Source: an uncultured Bacilli bacterium
GTDB taxonomy: Bacteria; Bacillota_I; Bacilli_A; RF39; UBA660
Assembly: GCA_934101235.1 (NCBI GenBank)
Contig: CAKORH010000050.1
Span: 1 to 7,129, forward strand
DNA length: 7,129 bases
Direction of reading: 5' to 3'
Shown piece after piece: positions 1 to 5,285 of this stretch. Under the pieces are notes generated by a model. That model did no database searches. It had not been told where the DNA came from and saw only the letters and a list, made by a program, of their open reading frames with translations. Every line of letters begins with the position of its first letter. The first letter of the stretch is position 1. The translations under genes were made by a program, and so were the position numbers.

Positions 1-40
1 ATTTAATTATTGTATCTTTATTGTTTCCCTTTTTATTCAT
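1..40 (-). CDS. Start of a divergent gene, product unknown (partial)
   Basis: On the minus strand an ATG at 40-38 opens a frame that runs off the left edge after 13 codons (MNKKGNNKDTIIK). The support is upstream of it. An AGGTGA site lies four bases before the ATG, exactly the layout used by the desulfurase and yebC genes in this window. A TTTACT / 17 bp / TATGAT promoter lies further up. Only a short, basic, hydrophilic N-terminus is visible, so no function can be given. The alternative is that this strip is the tail of a plus-strand gene: frame 3 encodes a hydrophobic stretch ending in a stop at 81-83. I prefer the minus-strand reading because of the promoter and SD pair. Confidence 0.5.
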   Translation of the reverse strand, partial: MNKKGNNKDTIIK

Positions 41-63
41 AGTATCACCTATAATAAAATATT

Positions 64-92
64 ATCATAAACCTAATATTTAGTCTAGTAAA
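64..92 (-). promoter_or_regulatory. Sigma-A-type promoter of the divergent gene
   Basis: Read on the minus strand: -35 TTTACT (92-87), a 17-bp spacer, and -10 TATGAT (69-64). The predicted start is near 57, giving a short leader before the ATG at 40. The -35 box overlaps the place where the thiI -35 would fall, so the two transcription units share a compact divergent control region. Confidence 0.5.
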
Positions 93-103
93 TAATTATT
101 ATT

Positions 104-132
104 TTTGATATTATATATTTGTTTTGGAGGTA
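104..132 (+). promoter_or_regulatory. Likely thiI -10 region, leader and ribosome binding site
   Basis: A -10-like TATTAT (109-114) is followed by a short leader and the SD GGAGG (126-130), six bases before the thiI ATG at 137. No good -35 is seen 17 bp upstream (TAGTAA), so the promoter call leans on its close similarity to the better promoter at 1553-1582. Both share TTTGATA, then ATATATTTG, then a T-run and a G-rich SD. Confidence 0.4.
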
Positions 133-136
133 CTTT

Positions 137-1321
137 ATGAATAAGATAATAATTATTAAGTATGGTGAATTATCTACTAAGAAAGATAATATAAATTATT
201 TTTTGTCTAGTTTGAAAGATAATATCGTTAATATTATTGGTGATATGGGTGTAGTTAAATTTGATAGAGGTAGAATGTTTATTACTAGTGAAAGAGATAA
301 TTATGATGAAATAATTAATAAGTTAAAATATGTATTTGGTATACATGAAATTAATTTAGGTTATAAATTAGATAGTAATAATATTAGTGATATAGAAAAT
401 AATTTAAAAGATTTAATTAAAGATAAAGATTTTAAAACATTTAAGGTAGAAACTAAGAGAAGTTATAAAAATTATCCAATGAACAGTATGGAAATTAGTA
501 AGTATTTGGGTGGTGTAGTTTTAAAGAATGTTAAAGATATAAGTGTTGATGTACATAATCCAGATATAGTTATTAATGTTGAAGTAAGAAGTGATAGTGC
601 TTATATTTATTTTGATAAAGTAGAAGGTATTGGTGGATATCCTGTTGGTTCTTTAGGTAAAGGTTTACTTATGTTAAGTGGTGGAATAGATAGTCCTGTT
701 GCAGGATATTTGGCTTTAAAACGTGGTGTGAGAATTGAAGGTGTTTATTTTGAAAGTCCTCCTCATACTAGTGAAGCTGCTAAGAATAAAGTTAGAGAAT
801 TAGCCAAAATATTAACTAACTATTCTGGGTATATCAAATTACATGTTGTAAATTTTACTAATATTCAAGAAAGTATATATAAAAATATACCACATGATTA
901 TTTAATTACTATAATGAGAAGAATGATGTATAGAATAAGTGAAAGAATTGCTAGAAAAAATAATTGTAAAGTTATTATAAATGGTGAAAGTATTGGACAA
1001 GTAGCAAGTCAAACGTTAACTAGTATGTCATCTATTAATAATGTTACTAATATGCCAGTCATTAGACCTGTTGCGTGTTTAGATAAATTAGAAATAATAG
1101 ATATTGCAAGACGTATTAATACATATGAAACAAGTATTTTACCGTATGAAGATTGTTGTACTATATTTGTTCCAGATCATCCTGTTATAAACCCTACAAT
1201 AGAAAAATGTATAGAATATGAAAAATTAATTGATGTTGATAGTTTGATTGATGAAGTTATGAATAATATAGAAACTATTAAAATAGAAAATAATGATAAT
1301 TCATATAGTGATGTATTATAA
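137..1321 (+). CDS. thiI: tRNA 4-thiouridine sulfurtransferase ThiI
   Basis: 394 residues. ThiI adenylates uridine 8 of tRNA with ATP and replaces the oxygen with sulfur received from a cysteine desulfurase; in many bacteria it also supplies sulfur for the thiamine thiazole. The N-terminal ferredoxin-like and THUMP region covers roughly residues 1-165. The ATP pyrophosphatase domain begins with the PP-loop SGGIDSP at 181-187. The family signature NGESIGQVASQT lies at 282-293. A DCC pair at 339-341 lies where other ThiI proteins carry the conserved cysteine of the PP-loop domain. The protein ends without a rhodanese domain, as in the roughly 400-residue Bacillus form, so persulfide transfer must rely on cysteines of the core. 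ATG 137 is chosen over an upstream TTG at 119 because GGAGG lies six bases before it. A cysteine desulfurase gene lies two genes downstream and is the natural partner. Confidence 0.96.
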   Translation: MNKIIIIKYGELSTKKDNINYFLSSLKDNIVNIIGDMGVVKFDRGRMFITSERDNYDEIINKLKYVFGIHEINLGYKLDSNNISDIENNLKDLIKDKDFKTFKVETKRSYKNYPMNSMEISKYLGGVVLKNVKDISVDVHNPDIVINVEVRSDSAYIYFDKVEGIGGYPVGSLGKGLLMLSGGIDSPVAGYLALKRGVRIEGVYFESPPHTSEAAKNKVRELAKILTNYSGYIKLHVVNFTNIQESIYKNIPHDYLITIMRRMMYRISERIARKNNCKVIINGESIGQVASQTLTSMSSINNVTNMPVIRPVACLDKLEIIDIARRINTYETSILPYEDCCTIFVPDHPVINPTIEKCIEYEKLIDVDSLIDEVMNNIETIKIENNDNSYSDVL

Positions 1322-1326
1322 TTATT

Positions 1327-1359
1327 AAAAATTGCCATAATATAAATGGTGATTTTTTT
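1327..1359 (+). terminator. Terminator-shaped hairpin after thiI, covering the next gene's SD
   Basis: A 12-bp stem pairs 1327-1338 with 1346-1357 around a 7-base loop (AATATAA). The core is ATTGCCAT against ATGGTGAT with two G-U pairs, extended by four A-T pairs, and the T-run reaches 1359. It starts six bases after the thiI stop. This fits an intrinsic terminator for thiI. However, the right arm contains GGTGAT (1348-1353), the only SD candidate of the small ORF at 1360, so it could instead, or also, mask translation of that ORF. Confidence 0.55.
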
Positions 1360-1521
1360 ATGAATACAAAGAAAGTTAATAGTAAATATAAGAGATTAAA
1401 TCCTACTTGTATTAAAGATAATATGGAATCTATTAGTAATGTATATGATACTAGTTTAAAAGTACATAGAGAGAGTAATGGATTTAATATTGCTACTAAG
1501 TTTAAGAGAAATTTTAAATGA
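1360..1521 (+). CDS. Small basic hypothetical protein (53 aa)
   Basis: A 53-residue frame from ATG 1360 to TGA 1519-1521, not recognised. It is rich in Lys, Arg, Asn and Ser, has one cysteine (Cys17), and shows no hydrophobic segment, so it would be a soluble, positively charged cytosolic peptide. Codon choice (AGA, TTA, AGT, AAT) matches the surrounding genes, and the frame stays open in strongly AT-rich DNA where stops are frequent; both favour a real gene. GGTGAT lies seven bases before the ATG but sits in the right arm of a hairpin. It starts 38 bases after thiI and would be read by continuation of the thiI transcript, since no promoter is seen in the gap. Function cannot be inferred. It might be a non-coding accident. 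Confidence 0.55.
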   Translation: MNTKKVNSKYKRLNPTCIKDNMESISNVYDTSLKVHRESNGFNIATKFKRNFK

Positions 1522-1529
1522 TTTTTCTT
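1504..1529 (+). terminator. Weak terminator-like hairpin at the end of the small ORF
   Basis: Positions 1504-1512 can pair with 1521-1529 around an 8-base loop, followed by more T. There is only one G-C pair and one G-U pair, so the stem is weak. It lies just before the TTGACA promoter at 1535, a sensible place for a transcript to end. Confidence 0.25.
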
Positions 1530-1534
1530 TTTAT

Positions 1535-1563
1535 TTGACAATAATTTTTATATTTGATAGCAT
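1535..1563 (+). promoter_or_regulatory. Sigma-A-type promoter of the zincin-like gene
   Basis: A perfect -35 TTGACA (1535-1540), 17-bp spacer, and -10 TAGCAT (1558-1563). The predicted start near 1570 leaves a leader of about 18 bases containing the GGGGG SD (1576-1580). Confidence 0.65.
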
Positions 1564-1587
1564 ATATTTGTTTTTGGGGGTATGGTT

Positions 1588-2451
1588 ATGGAAGATAAGT
1601 TATTGAAAATTGTTTATGATTATTCAAAATCTAATAAATATTTAGATTATGATGCAATTGAAGAAATTATAAGTATAATTGTAAGTAACTATAAATTAGA
1701 AGATTATGTGAAAGATGTACATTTAAGTTATAAAAGTTCAAATAATAATTTAAATAAACATGCTAGAGAAGTTATGAGTTATAATTTTCAATTTAAAGAA
1801 ATTATTTTAAATGTAGATGGATTAACGTATTTTTTATCTAACAATAATTATTCTGGTAGTACAGCTTTATTTAAAACTAATTTTACTCTTTTGCAATTTA
1901 TATTACATGAAATCGAACATTCTAGACATTATAAAATTATGGATTTCTCAGATGATGATTTAAGTAAATTATTAAAAATTATATATGGCTTAAGTTTAGA
2001 TAGTTTTGAAAAGACATCATCTATAGTTGATAAATTATCTGATGAAGGGTATAATTTTTCAGAAATTTTTAATTTTTTTGAAGCAAAAAGAAAACGTTAT
2101 GAAAAATTTTATGATTTAAATCCTGTTGAAAGAATTGCTGAAATTGATTCTAATAAGAGTATTTTAAATATTATGAAAGATGAAAAAAATATTTTGAAAG
2201 ATATTTATATATATTTTTATTATAATTATTTATATAATTATTTAAGAGGATATAAATATAAAAATGGTTTATTAGTAGCACCTACAAAAGAATATATTTT
2301 GAAAATGGATAATAAAAAAATAGATCTATTAAATGAAATTAATGTAGGATATAGTGTTCAAGATAGAATGTATATGGGTTTTCCAATAACAAATATGGAA
2401 TATGAAGAAAAAAAGTTGATTTTGAAAAATGTAGGGAAAAATATGTATTAA
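1588..2451 (+). CDS. Zincin-like protein with an HEIEH motif, function unknown
   Basis: 287 residues. I do not recognise a named family. The key feature is FILHEIEHSRH: His107-Glu108-x-x-His111 is the zinc-binding and catalytic HExxH signature of zincin metallopeptidases, set in a predicted helix (about 101-116). A later segment, NPVERIAEIDS (178-188), offers acidic residues (Glu181, Glu185) that could give a third zinc ligand, as in gluzincins; this is inference. There is no signal peptide or transmembrane helix, so it is probably cytosolic. A Tyr-rich stretch lies at about 206-222. Two ATGs are possible (1582, 1588); 1588 is chosen because the GGGGG SD at 1576-1580 is seven bases from it and only one base from 1582. 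It has its own promoter and sits between the small ORF and the cysteine desulfurase. Substrate and activity are unknown, and the fold could also be a non-peptidase zinc protein. Confidence 0.85.
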   Translation: MEDKLLKIVYDYSKSNKYLDYDAIEEIISIIVSNYKLEDYVKDVHLSYKSSNNNLNKHAREVMSYNFQFKEIILNVDGLTYFLSNNNYSGSTALFKTNFTLLQFILHEIEHSRHYKIMDFSDDDLSKLLKIIYGLSLDSFEKTSSIVDKLSDEGYNFSEIFNFFEAKRKRYEKFYDLNPVERIAEIDSNKSILNIMKDEKNILKDIYIYFYYNYLYNYLRGYKYKNGLLVAPTKEYILKMDNKKIDLLNEINVGYSVQDRMYMGFPITNMEYEEKKLILKNVGKNMY

Positions 2452-2471
2452 AAATTATTAAAATTTTATCT

Positions 2472-2499
2472 TTTAAAATATTCATTTATCATTTATAAT
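2472..2499 (+). promoter_or_regulatory. Possible promoter of the cysteine desulfurase gene
   Basis: A perfect -10 TATAAT (2494-2499) with a weak -35 TTTAAA (2472-2477) at 16 bp. The predicted start is only about ten bases before the ATG at 2517, so the AGGTGA site (2507-2512) would lie at the very 5' end of the RNA. In such AT-rich DNA this match is suggestive only. Confidence 0.4.
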
Positions 2500-2516
2500 T
2501 GATAATAGGTGATGAT

Positions 2517-3641
2517 ATGATATATTTAGATTATTCTGCAACTACACCAGTATTGCCTGAAGTATTAGATAGTTATAATAAAGTTACTAATGAATATTTT
2601 GGTAATTCTAATAGTTTACATAGTTTAGGAATTAAATCTCATGAACTTTTAGATAGTGCTATTAAACAAGTTAGTAATCTTTTAAATATAGATAAAGATG
2701 AATTTACTTTTACTAGTGGGGCTACGGAGAGTAATAATATTGCATTAATTGGTACGTGTCTTGCTAATAAAGATAGAGGTAACCATATAATAGTTTCTAA
2801 GTTGGAACATCCTAGTATATATGAAATATGTAATCATTTAGAAAGTATTGGATTTAAAGTAAGTTATGTTAATAATACTAGTGAGGGTGTAATAGATTTT
2901 GAAGATTTGAAACGTAAGATGAATGAAGATACTATATTAGTTAGTATATGTGCTGTAAATAGTGAAACTGGTATAAGACAACCTTTAAGAACTATTAGAC
3001 AAGTTATTAATAAGTATAATAAAAATATTATTTTACATTCTGATATAACACAAGCATTAGGTAAAGTTAATATTAATTTTAATGATTTTGATTTAGCAAG
3101 TTGTAGTGGACATAAAATATATGCTCCTAAGGGTATAGGTTTATTTTATAAAAGAAAGAATATTAAGTGTGAAAGATTATTATATGGAAATAATAGTTTT
3201 TATCATCCAGGTACTCCAGCATTACCTTTAATAGTTAGTTTTGCTAAAGCACTTAGAATTTCTTTACATGAATTAGATAAAAAACAAGAGATTGTTAGTA
3301 AATGGAATGATAAAATATTAAAGTATTTTAGTAGATTTGAAAATATAAAGATAAATCATAGTAAGTATTCAATACCGCATATAATTAATATTAGTTTAAT
3401 GGATATAAAACCAGAAACGTTTATTCATGCTTTAGAGCGTCATGAAATTTATGTTTCTAGCAATACGGCATGTAGTAGTGGAAAACTATCTACAAGTGTA
3501 ATGGCTCTTTATAATGATAAGAAACGTGCTGAAACAACCATACGTATAAGTTTATCGTGTTTAACTAAGTTAGAAGAGATTACAGTATTTTTAAATGCGT
3601 TTAATGGCGTTTATGAGAAATTACACTCTTTAAGTGAATAG
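2517..3641 (+). CDS. Cysteine desulfurase, NifS/IscS type
   Basis: 374 residues. A PLP enzyme that converts L-cysteine to L-alanine and leaves sulfur as a persulfide on a catalytic cysteine for transfer to acceptors. Visible landmarks: start YLDYSATTP (3-11); SGATESNN (67-74) for cofactor phosphate binding; EH at 97-98, the His that stacks on PLP; N148; D176 and Q179 around the ring; SGHK with Lys200 as the Schiff-base lysine; Cys319 in TACSSG as the persulfide cysteine; Arg343 in IRISLS for the substrate carboxylate. The usual glycine-rich GGGQE loop before the xGT motif is replaced by GNNSFYHPGT (224-233). ATG 2517 is chosen because AGGTGA (2507-2512) ends four bases upstream; a longer frame from TTG 2499 lacks this. 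Its proximity to thiI suggests it feeds ThiI, as NifZ does in Bacillus subtilis. No scaffold gene (IscU/SufU) is present here, so general iron-sulfur assembly is less supported. Confidence 0.93.
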   Translation: MIYLDYSATTPVLPEVLDSYNKVTNEYFGNSNSLHSLGIKSHELLDSAIKQVSNLLNIDKDEFTFTSGATESNNIALIGTCLANKDRGNHIIVSKLEHPSIYEICNHLESIGFKVSYVNNTSEGVIDFEDLKRKMNEDTILVSICAVNSETGIRQPLRTIRQVINKYNKNIILHSDITQALGKVNINFNDFDLASCSGHKIYAPKGIGLFYKRKNIKCERLLYGNNSFYHPGTPALPLIVSFAKALRISLHELDKKQEIVSKWNDKILKYFSRFENIKINHSKYSIPHIINISLMDIKPETFIHALERHEIYVSSNTACSSGKLSTSVMALYNDKKRAETTIRISLSCLTKLEEITVFLNAFNGVYEKLHSLSE

Positions 3642-3647
3642 TTTTTG

Positions 3648-3676
3648 TTGAAAAAGTATAGTTAAGTGTTTATAAT
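3648..3676 (+). promoter_or_regulatory. Strong promoter of the yebC-family gene
   Basis: -35 TTGAAA (3648-3653), 17-bp spacer, and consensus -10 TATAAT (3671-3676). Transcription should begin near 3683, giving a leader of about 14 bases that carries GAGGTGA (3686-3692). It starts seven bases after the desulfurase stop, so yebC has its own promoter although no clear terminator separates the two genes. Confidence 0.7.
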
Positions 3677-3696
3677 ATTTAAGTCGAGGTGAAAAT

Positions 3697-4410
3697 ATGG
3701 GAAGAGCATATGAAGTAAGAAAAGCAAGTATTCAAAAAACTGGAGCAGCGAAAGCAAAATTGTATAGTACTTTTGCGAAAGAAATATATTTGGCTGCAAA
3801 GGGTAATCCTGAAATAGATACAAATATAAATCTTAAGAGAATGGTAGAAAAGGCAAAAAAGAGTCAAGTACCTAGTGATATTATAAATCGTGCGATAGAT
3901 AAGGCTAAAGGTGCAGGACAAGAAGATTATCAAACTGTTGTATATGAAGGATTTGGTCCTGGTGCAAGTACTTTAATTATAAAAACTTTAACTGATAATG
4001 TTAATAGAACAGTTGGTTTTGTTAGAGCTGCTTTTAATAAAGTTAATAAGAGTTTAGGTGTTACTAATAGTGTTAGTTATAATTATGATTATTTAGGTGT
4101 TATTGGATTTAAGTATGATAATTATGATTTAGTGTTTGAAAAACTATTAGATGCTGGAATCGAAATAATTGATTTAGAAGATGAAGATGGTTTATTAGTT
4201 GTTACTTGTAATCCTACTGATATTCATAAAATAAAAGATACTTTAGAAAGTTTTATAGATAATATAGAGTATGAAATAGATGAAGTGGGTATGTATCCTA
4301 AAGAAAAAGTTGAATTAAATGATGAAGATAAAGAATTATTTATGAGACTATATAATTTATTAGATGATATTGAGGATGTTACTGATATATATCATAATGT
4401 TATATTGTAA
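3697..4410 (+). CDS. YebC/PmpR/TACO1-family protein, YeeI (YebC2) type
   Basis: 237 residues, full length for the family (about 240). YebC proteins were long annotated as transcription regulators; recent work on the family, including mitochondrial TACO1 and Bacillus YebC2 (YeeI), points to a ribosome-associated role in relieving stalling at proline-rich sequences. Landmarks: N-terminal MGRAYEVRKAS and an N-terminal helical domain to about residue 75; YEGFGPGAS (83-91); DNVNRT (100-105); RAAFNK (110-115), the best conserved core; acidic C-terminal part. The N-terminus lacks the SKWANI wording of the YebC1 group and the whole resembles the shorter YeeI/YeeN branch; that subfamily choice is from memory of the sequences. 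ATG 3697 has AGGTGA four bases upstream. It appears monocistronic, between its own promoter and the terminator at 4428. Likely cytosolic. Confidence 0.93.
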   Translation: MGRAYEVRKASIQKTGAAKAKLYSTFAKEIYLAAKGNPEIDTNINLKRMVEKAKKSQVPSDIINRAIDKAKGAGQEDYQTVVYEGFGPGASTLIIKTLTDNVNRTVGFVRAAFNKVNKSLGVTNSVSYNYDYLGVIGFKYDNYDLVFEKLLDAGIEIIDLEDEDGLLVVTCNPTDIHKIKDTLESFIDNIEYEIDEVGMYPKEKVELNDEDKELFMRLYNLLDDIEDVTDIYHNVIL

Positions 4411-4427
4411 AAAATTATTATAATATT

Positions 4428-4463
4428 AACCCTGTTTTTTAAATATAAAATCAGGGTTTTTAT
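4428..4463 (+). terminator. Intrinsic terminator after the yebC-family gene
   Basis: AACCCTG (4428-4434) pairs perfectly with CAGGGTT (4452-4458). After one T-T mismatch, four more T-A pairs close a 7-base loop (4440-4446). A T-rich tail follows (to about 4463). It is the most G-C-rich hairpin in the window and lies 17 bases after the stop codon. It isolates yebC from the two-component operon. From 4464 to 4557 I see only AT-rich DNA with no gene or clear signal. Confidence 0.88.
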
Positions 4464-4557
4464 ATGAAAAATTTAAATTTTTATTGAAAAATGTTAGTTG
4501 TATGAATTTAATTTTTAATAAAGTTATTGGTAATTTTATTAATTATTTATAAAATTC

Positions 4558-4585
4558 TTCATATTAATTTCATAATTGTTTTATA
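4558..4585 (+). promoter_or_regulatory. Three hexamers at 11-bp period: candidate response regulator operator
   Basis: TTCATA (4558-4563), TTCATA (4569-4574) and TTTATA (4580-4585) are spaced exactly 11 bp apart on one face of the helix and end one base before the -10 box. Regulators of the PhoB/OmpR class bind as head-to-tail dimers to direct repeats of this period (for example PhoP boxes TTAACA-N5-TTAACA in Bacillus). The gene directly downstream encodes such a regulator, so autoregulation is the natural inference. Low sequence complexity makes chance repeats possible. Confidence 0.45.
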
Positions 4586-4592
4586 GTATAAT
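4564..4592 (+). promoter_or_regulatory. Promoter of the two-component operon
   Basis: A consensus -10 TATAAT (4587-4592) with a poor -35 (TTAATT, 4564-4569) at 17 bp. A weak -35 overlapped by direct repeats is typical of promoters that need an activator of the PhoB/OmpR class. Predicted start near 4599, and the AGGAG SD is at 4602-4606. Confidence 0.5.
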
Positions 4593-4613
4593 AGTGTTAT
4601 TAGGAGTGATGTT

Positions 4614-5285
4614 ATGCGAGTTTTAATCGTTGATGATGAAGTATTGATTAGAAATGTTATTAAAGAATATTTAAAAATTAATAATATAGATTTTGATGAA
4701 GCAGAAAATGGCGAAGAAGCTATAAATTTAGTAAGTCAAAATACATATGATTGTATTGTAATGGATATAATGATGCCTAAAATGGATGGATTTACAGCTG
4801 TTAAAGAAATTAAAAAATTTAGTGATGCTAAAATTATTATGCTTTCTGCTAGAACTGAAGAATATGATAAGTTATCTGGCTTTGATTTAGGTATAGATGA
4901 TTATGTTACAAAACCTTTTAGTCCAAAAGAATTAATTGCTCGTATAAAAGCAGTACACAAACGTGGTAATAATTCATTAAGTGATATTATAAAAGTTGGT
5001 GGTATTGAACTAAATATGTTAGCACGAACTGCAAAAATTGATAATAAAGAAGTAGAACTTACACATACACAATTTGATTTAATGACATTGTTTTTAAAGA
5101 ATGTTGGAATTGCTTTATCTAGAGATAATATTATTGATAAAATATGGGGATATACTTATGAAGCTGAAGATAGAACTATAGATGCTCATATTAAACTTTT
5201 AAGAAGTAAAATAGGAAAATATAAAAATAATATTAAAACTGTTAGAGGCATAGGATATAAATTTGATTATAATGAAAAAATATAA
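4614..5285 (+). CDS. Two-component response regulator, PhoB/OmpR family
   Basis: 223 residues, the usual length. The receiver domain (1-118) has the acidic pair Asp7-Asp8, the phosphoacceptor Asp51 in MDIMMPKMDG, Ser78 in place of the switch Thr/Ser, and Lys100 in KPF. The C-terminal winged-helix DNA-binding domain (about 126-218) contains LTHTQFDLM, the recognition helix region with RTIDAHIKLLRSKI (187-200), and the closing VRGIGYKF (210-217). Phosphorylated by the kinase encoded next, it should bind tandem direct repeats near promoters. AGGAG (4602-4606) precedes ATG 4614 by seven bases. The target genes are unknown; candidate sites lie at its own promoter. The closest named relatives cannot be decided by reading, so no gene symbol is given. 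Confidence 0.95.
   Translation: MRVLIVDDEVLIRNVIKEYLKINNIDFDEAENGEEAINLVSQNTYDCIVMDIMMPKMDGFTAVKEIKKFSDAKIIMLSARTEEYDKLSGFDLGIDDYVTKPFSPKELIARIKAVHKRGNNSLSDIIKVGGIELNMLARTAKIDNKEVELTHTQFDLMTLFLKNVGIALSRDNIIDKIWGYTYEAEDRTIDAHIKLLRSKIGKYKNNIKTVRGIGYKFDYNEKI

Noticed and set aside
3..83. Plus-strand frame coding a hydrophobic C-terminal tail, possible end of an upstream membrane protein
   Set aside because: It is short and T-rich, so hydrophobic residues are expected by composition. The minus strand of the same DNA has a matching promoter, SD and ATG. Both cannot be firmly excluded from this window alone.
1278..1541. Minus-strand hydrophobic frame of 87 codons
   Set aside because: It is antisense to the thiI end and the small ORF, lacks an SD, and its Leu/Ile/Phe-rich content is what the complement of A-rich coding DNA gives.
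3679..3933. Minus-strand frame of 84 codons
   Set aside because: It lies opposite the strongly conserved yebC start; a shadow frame.
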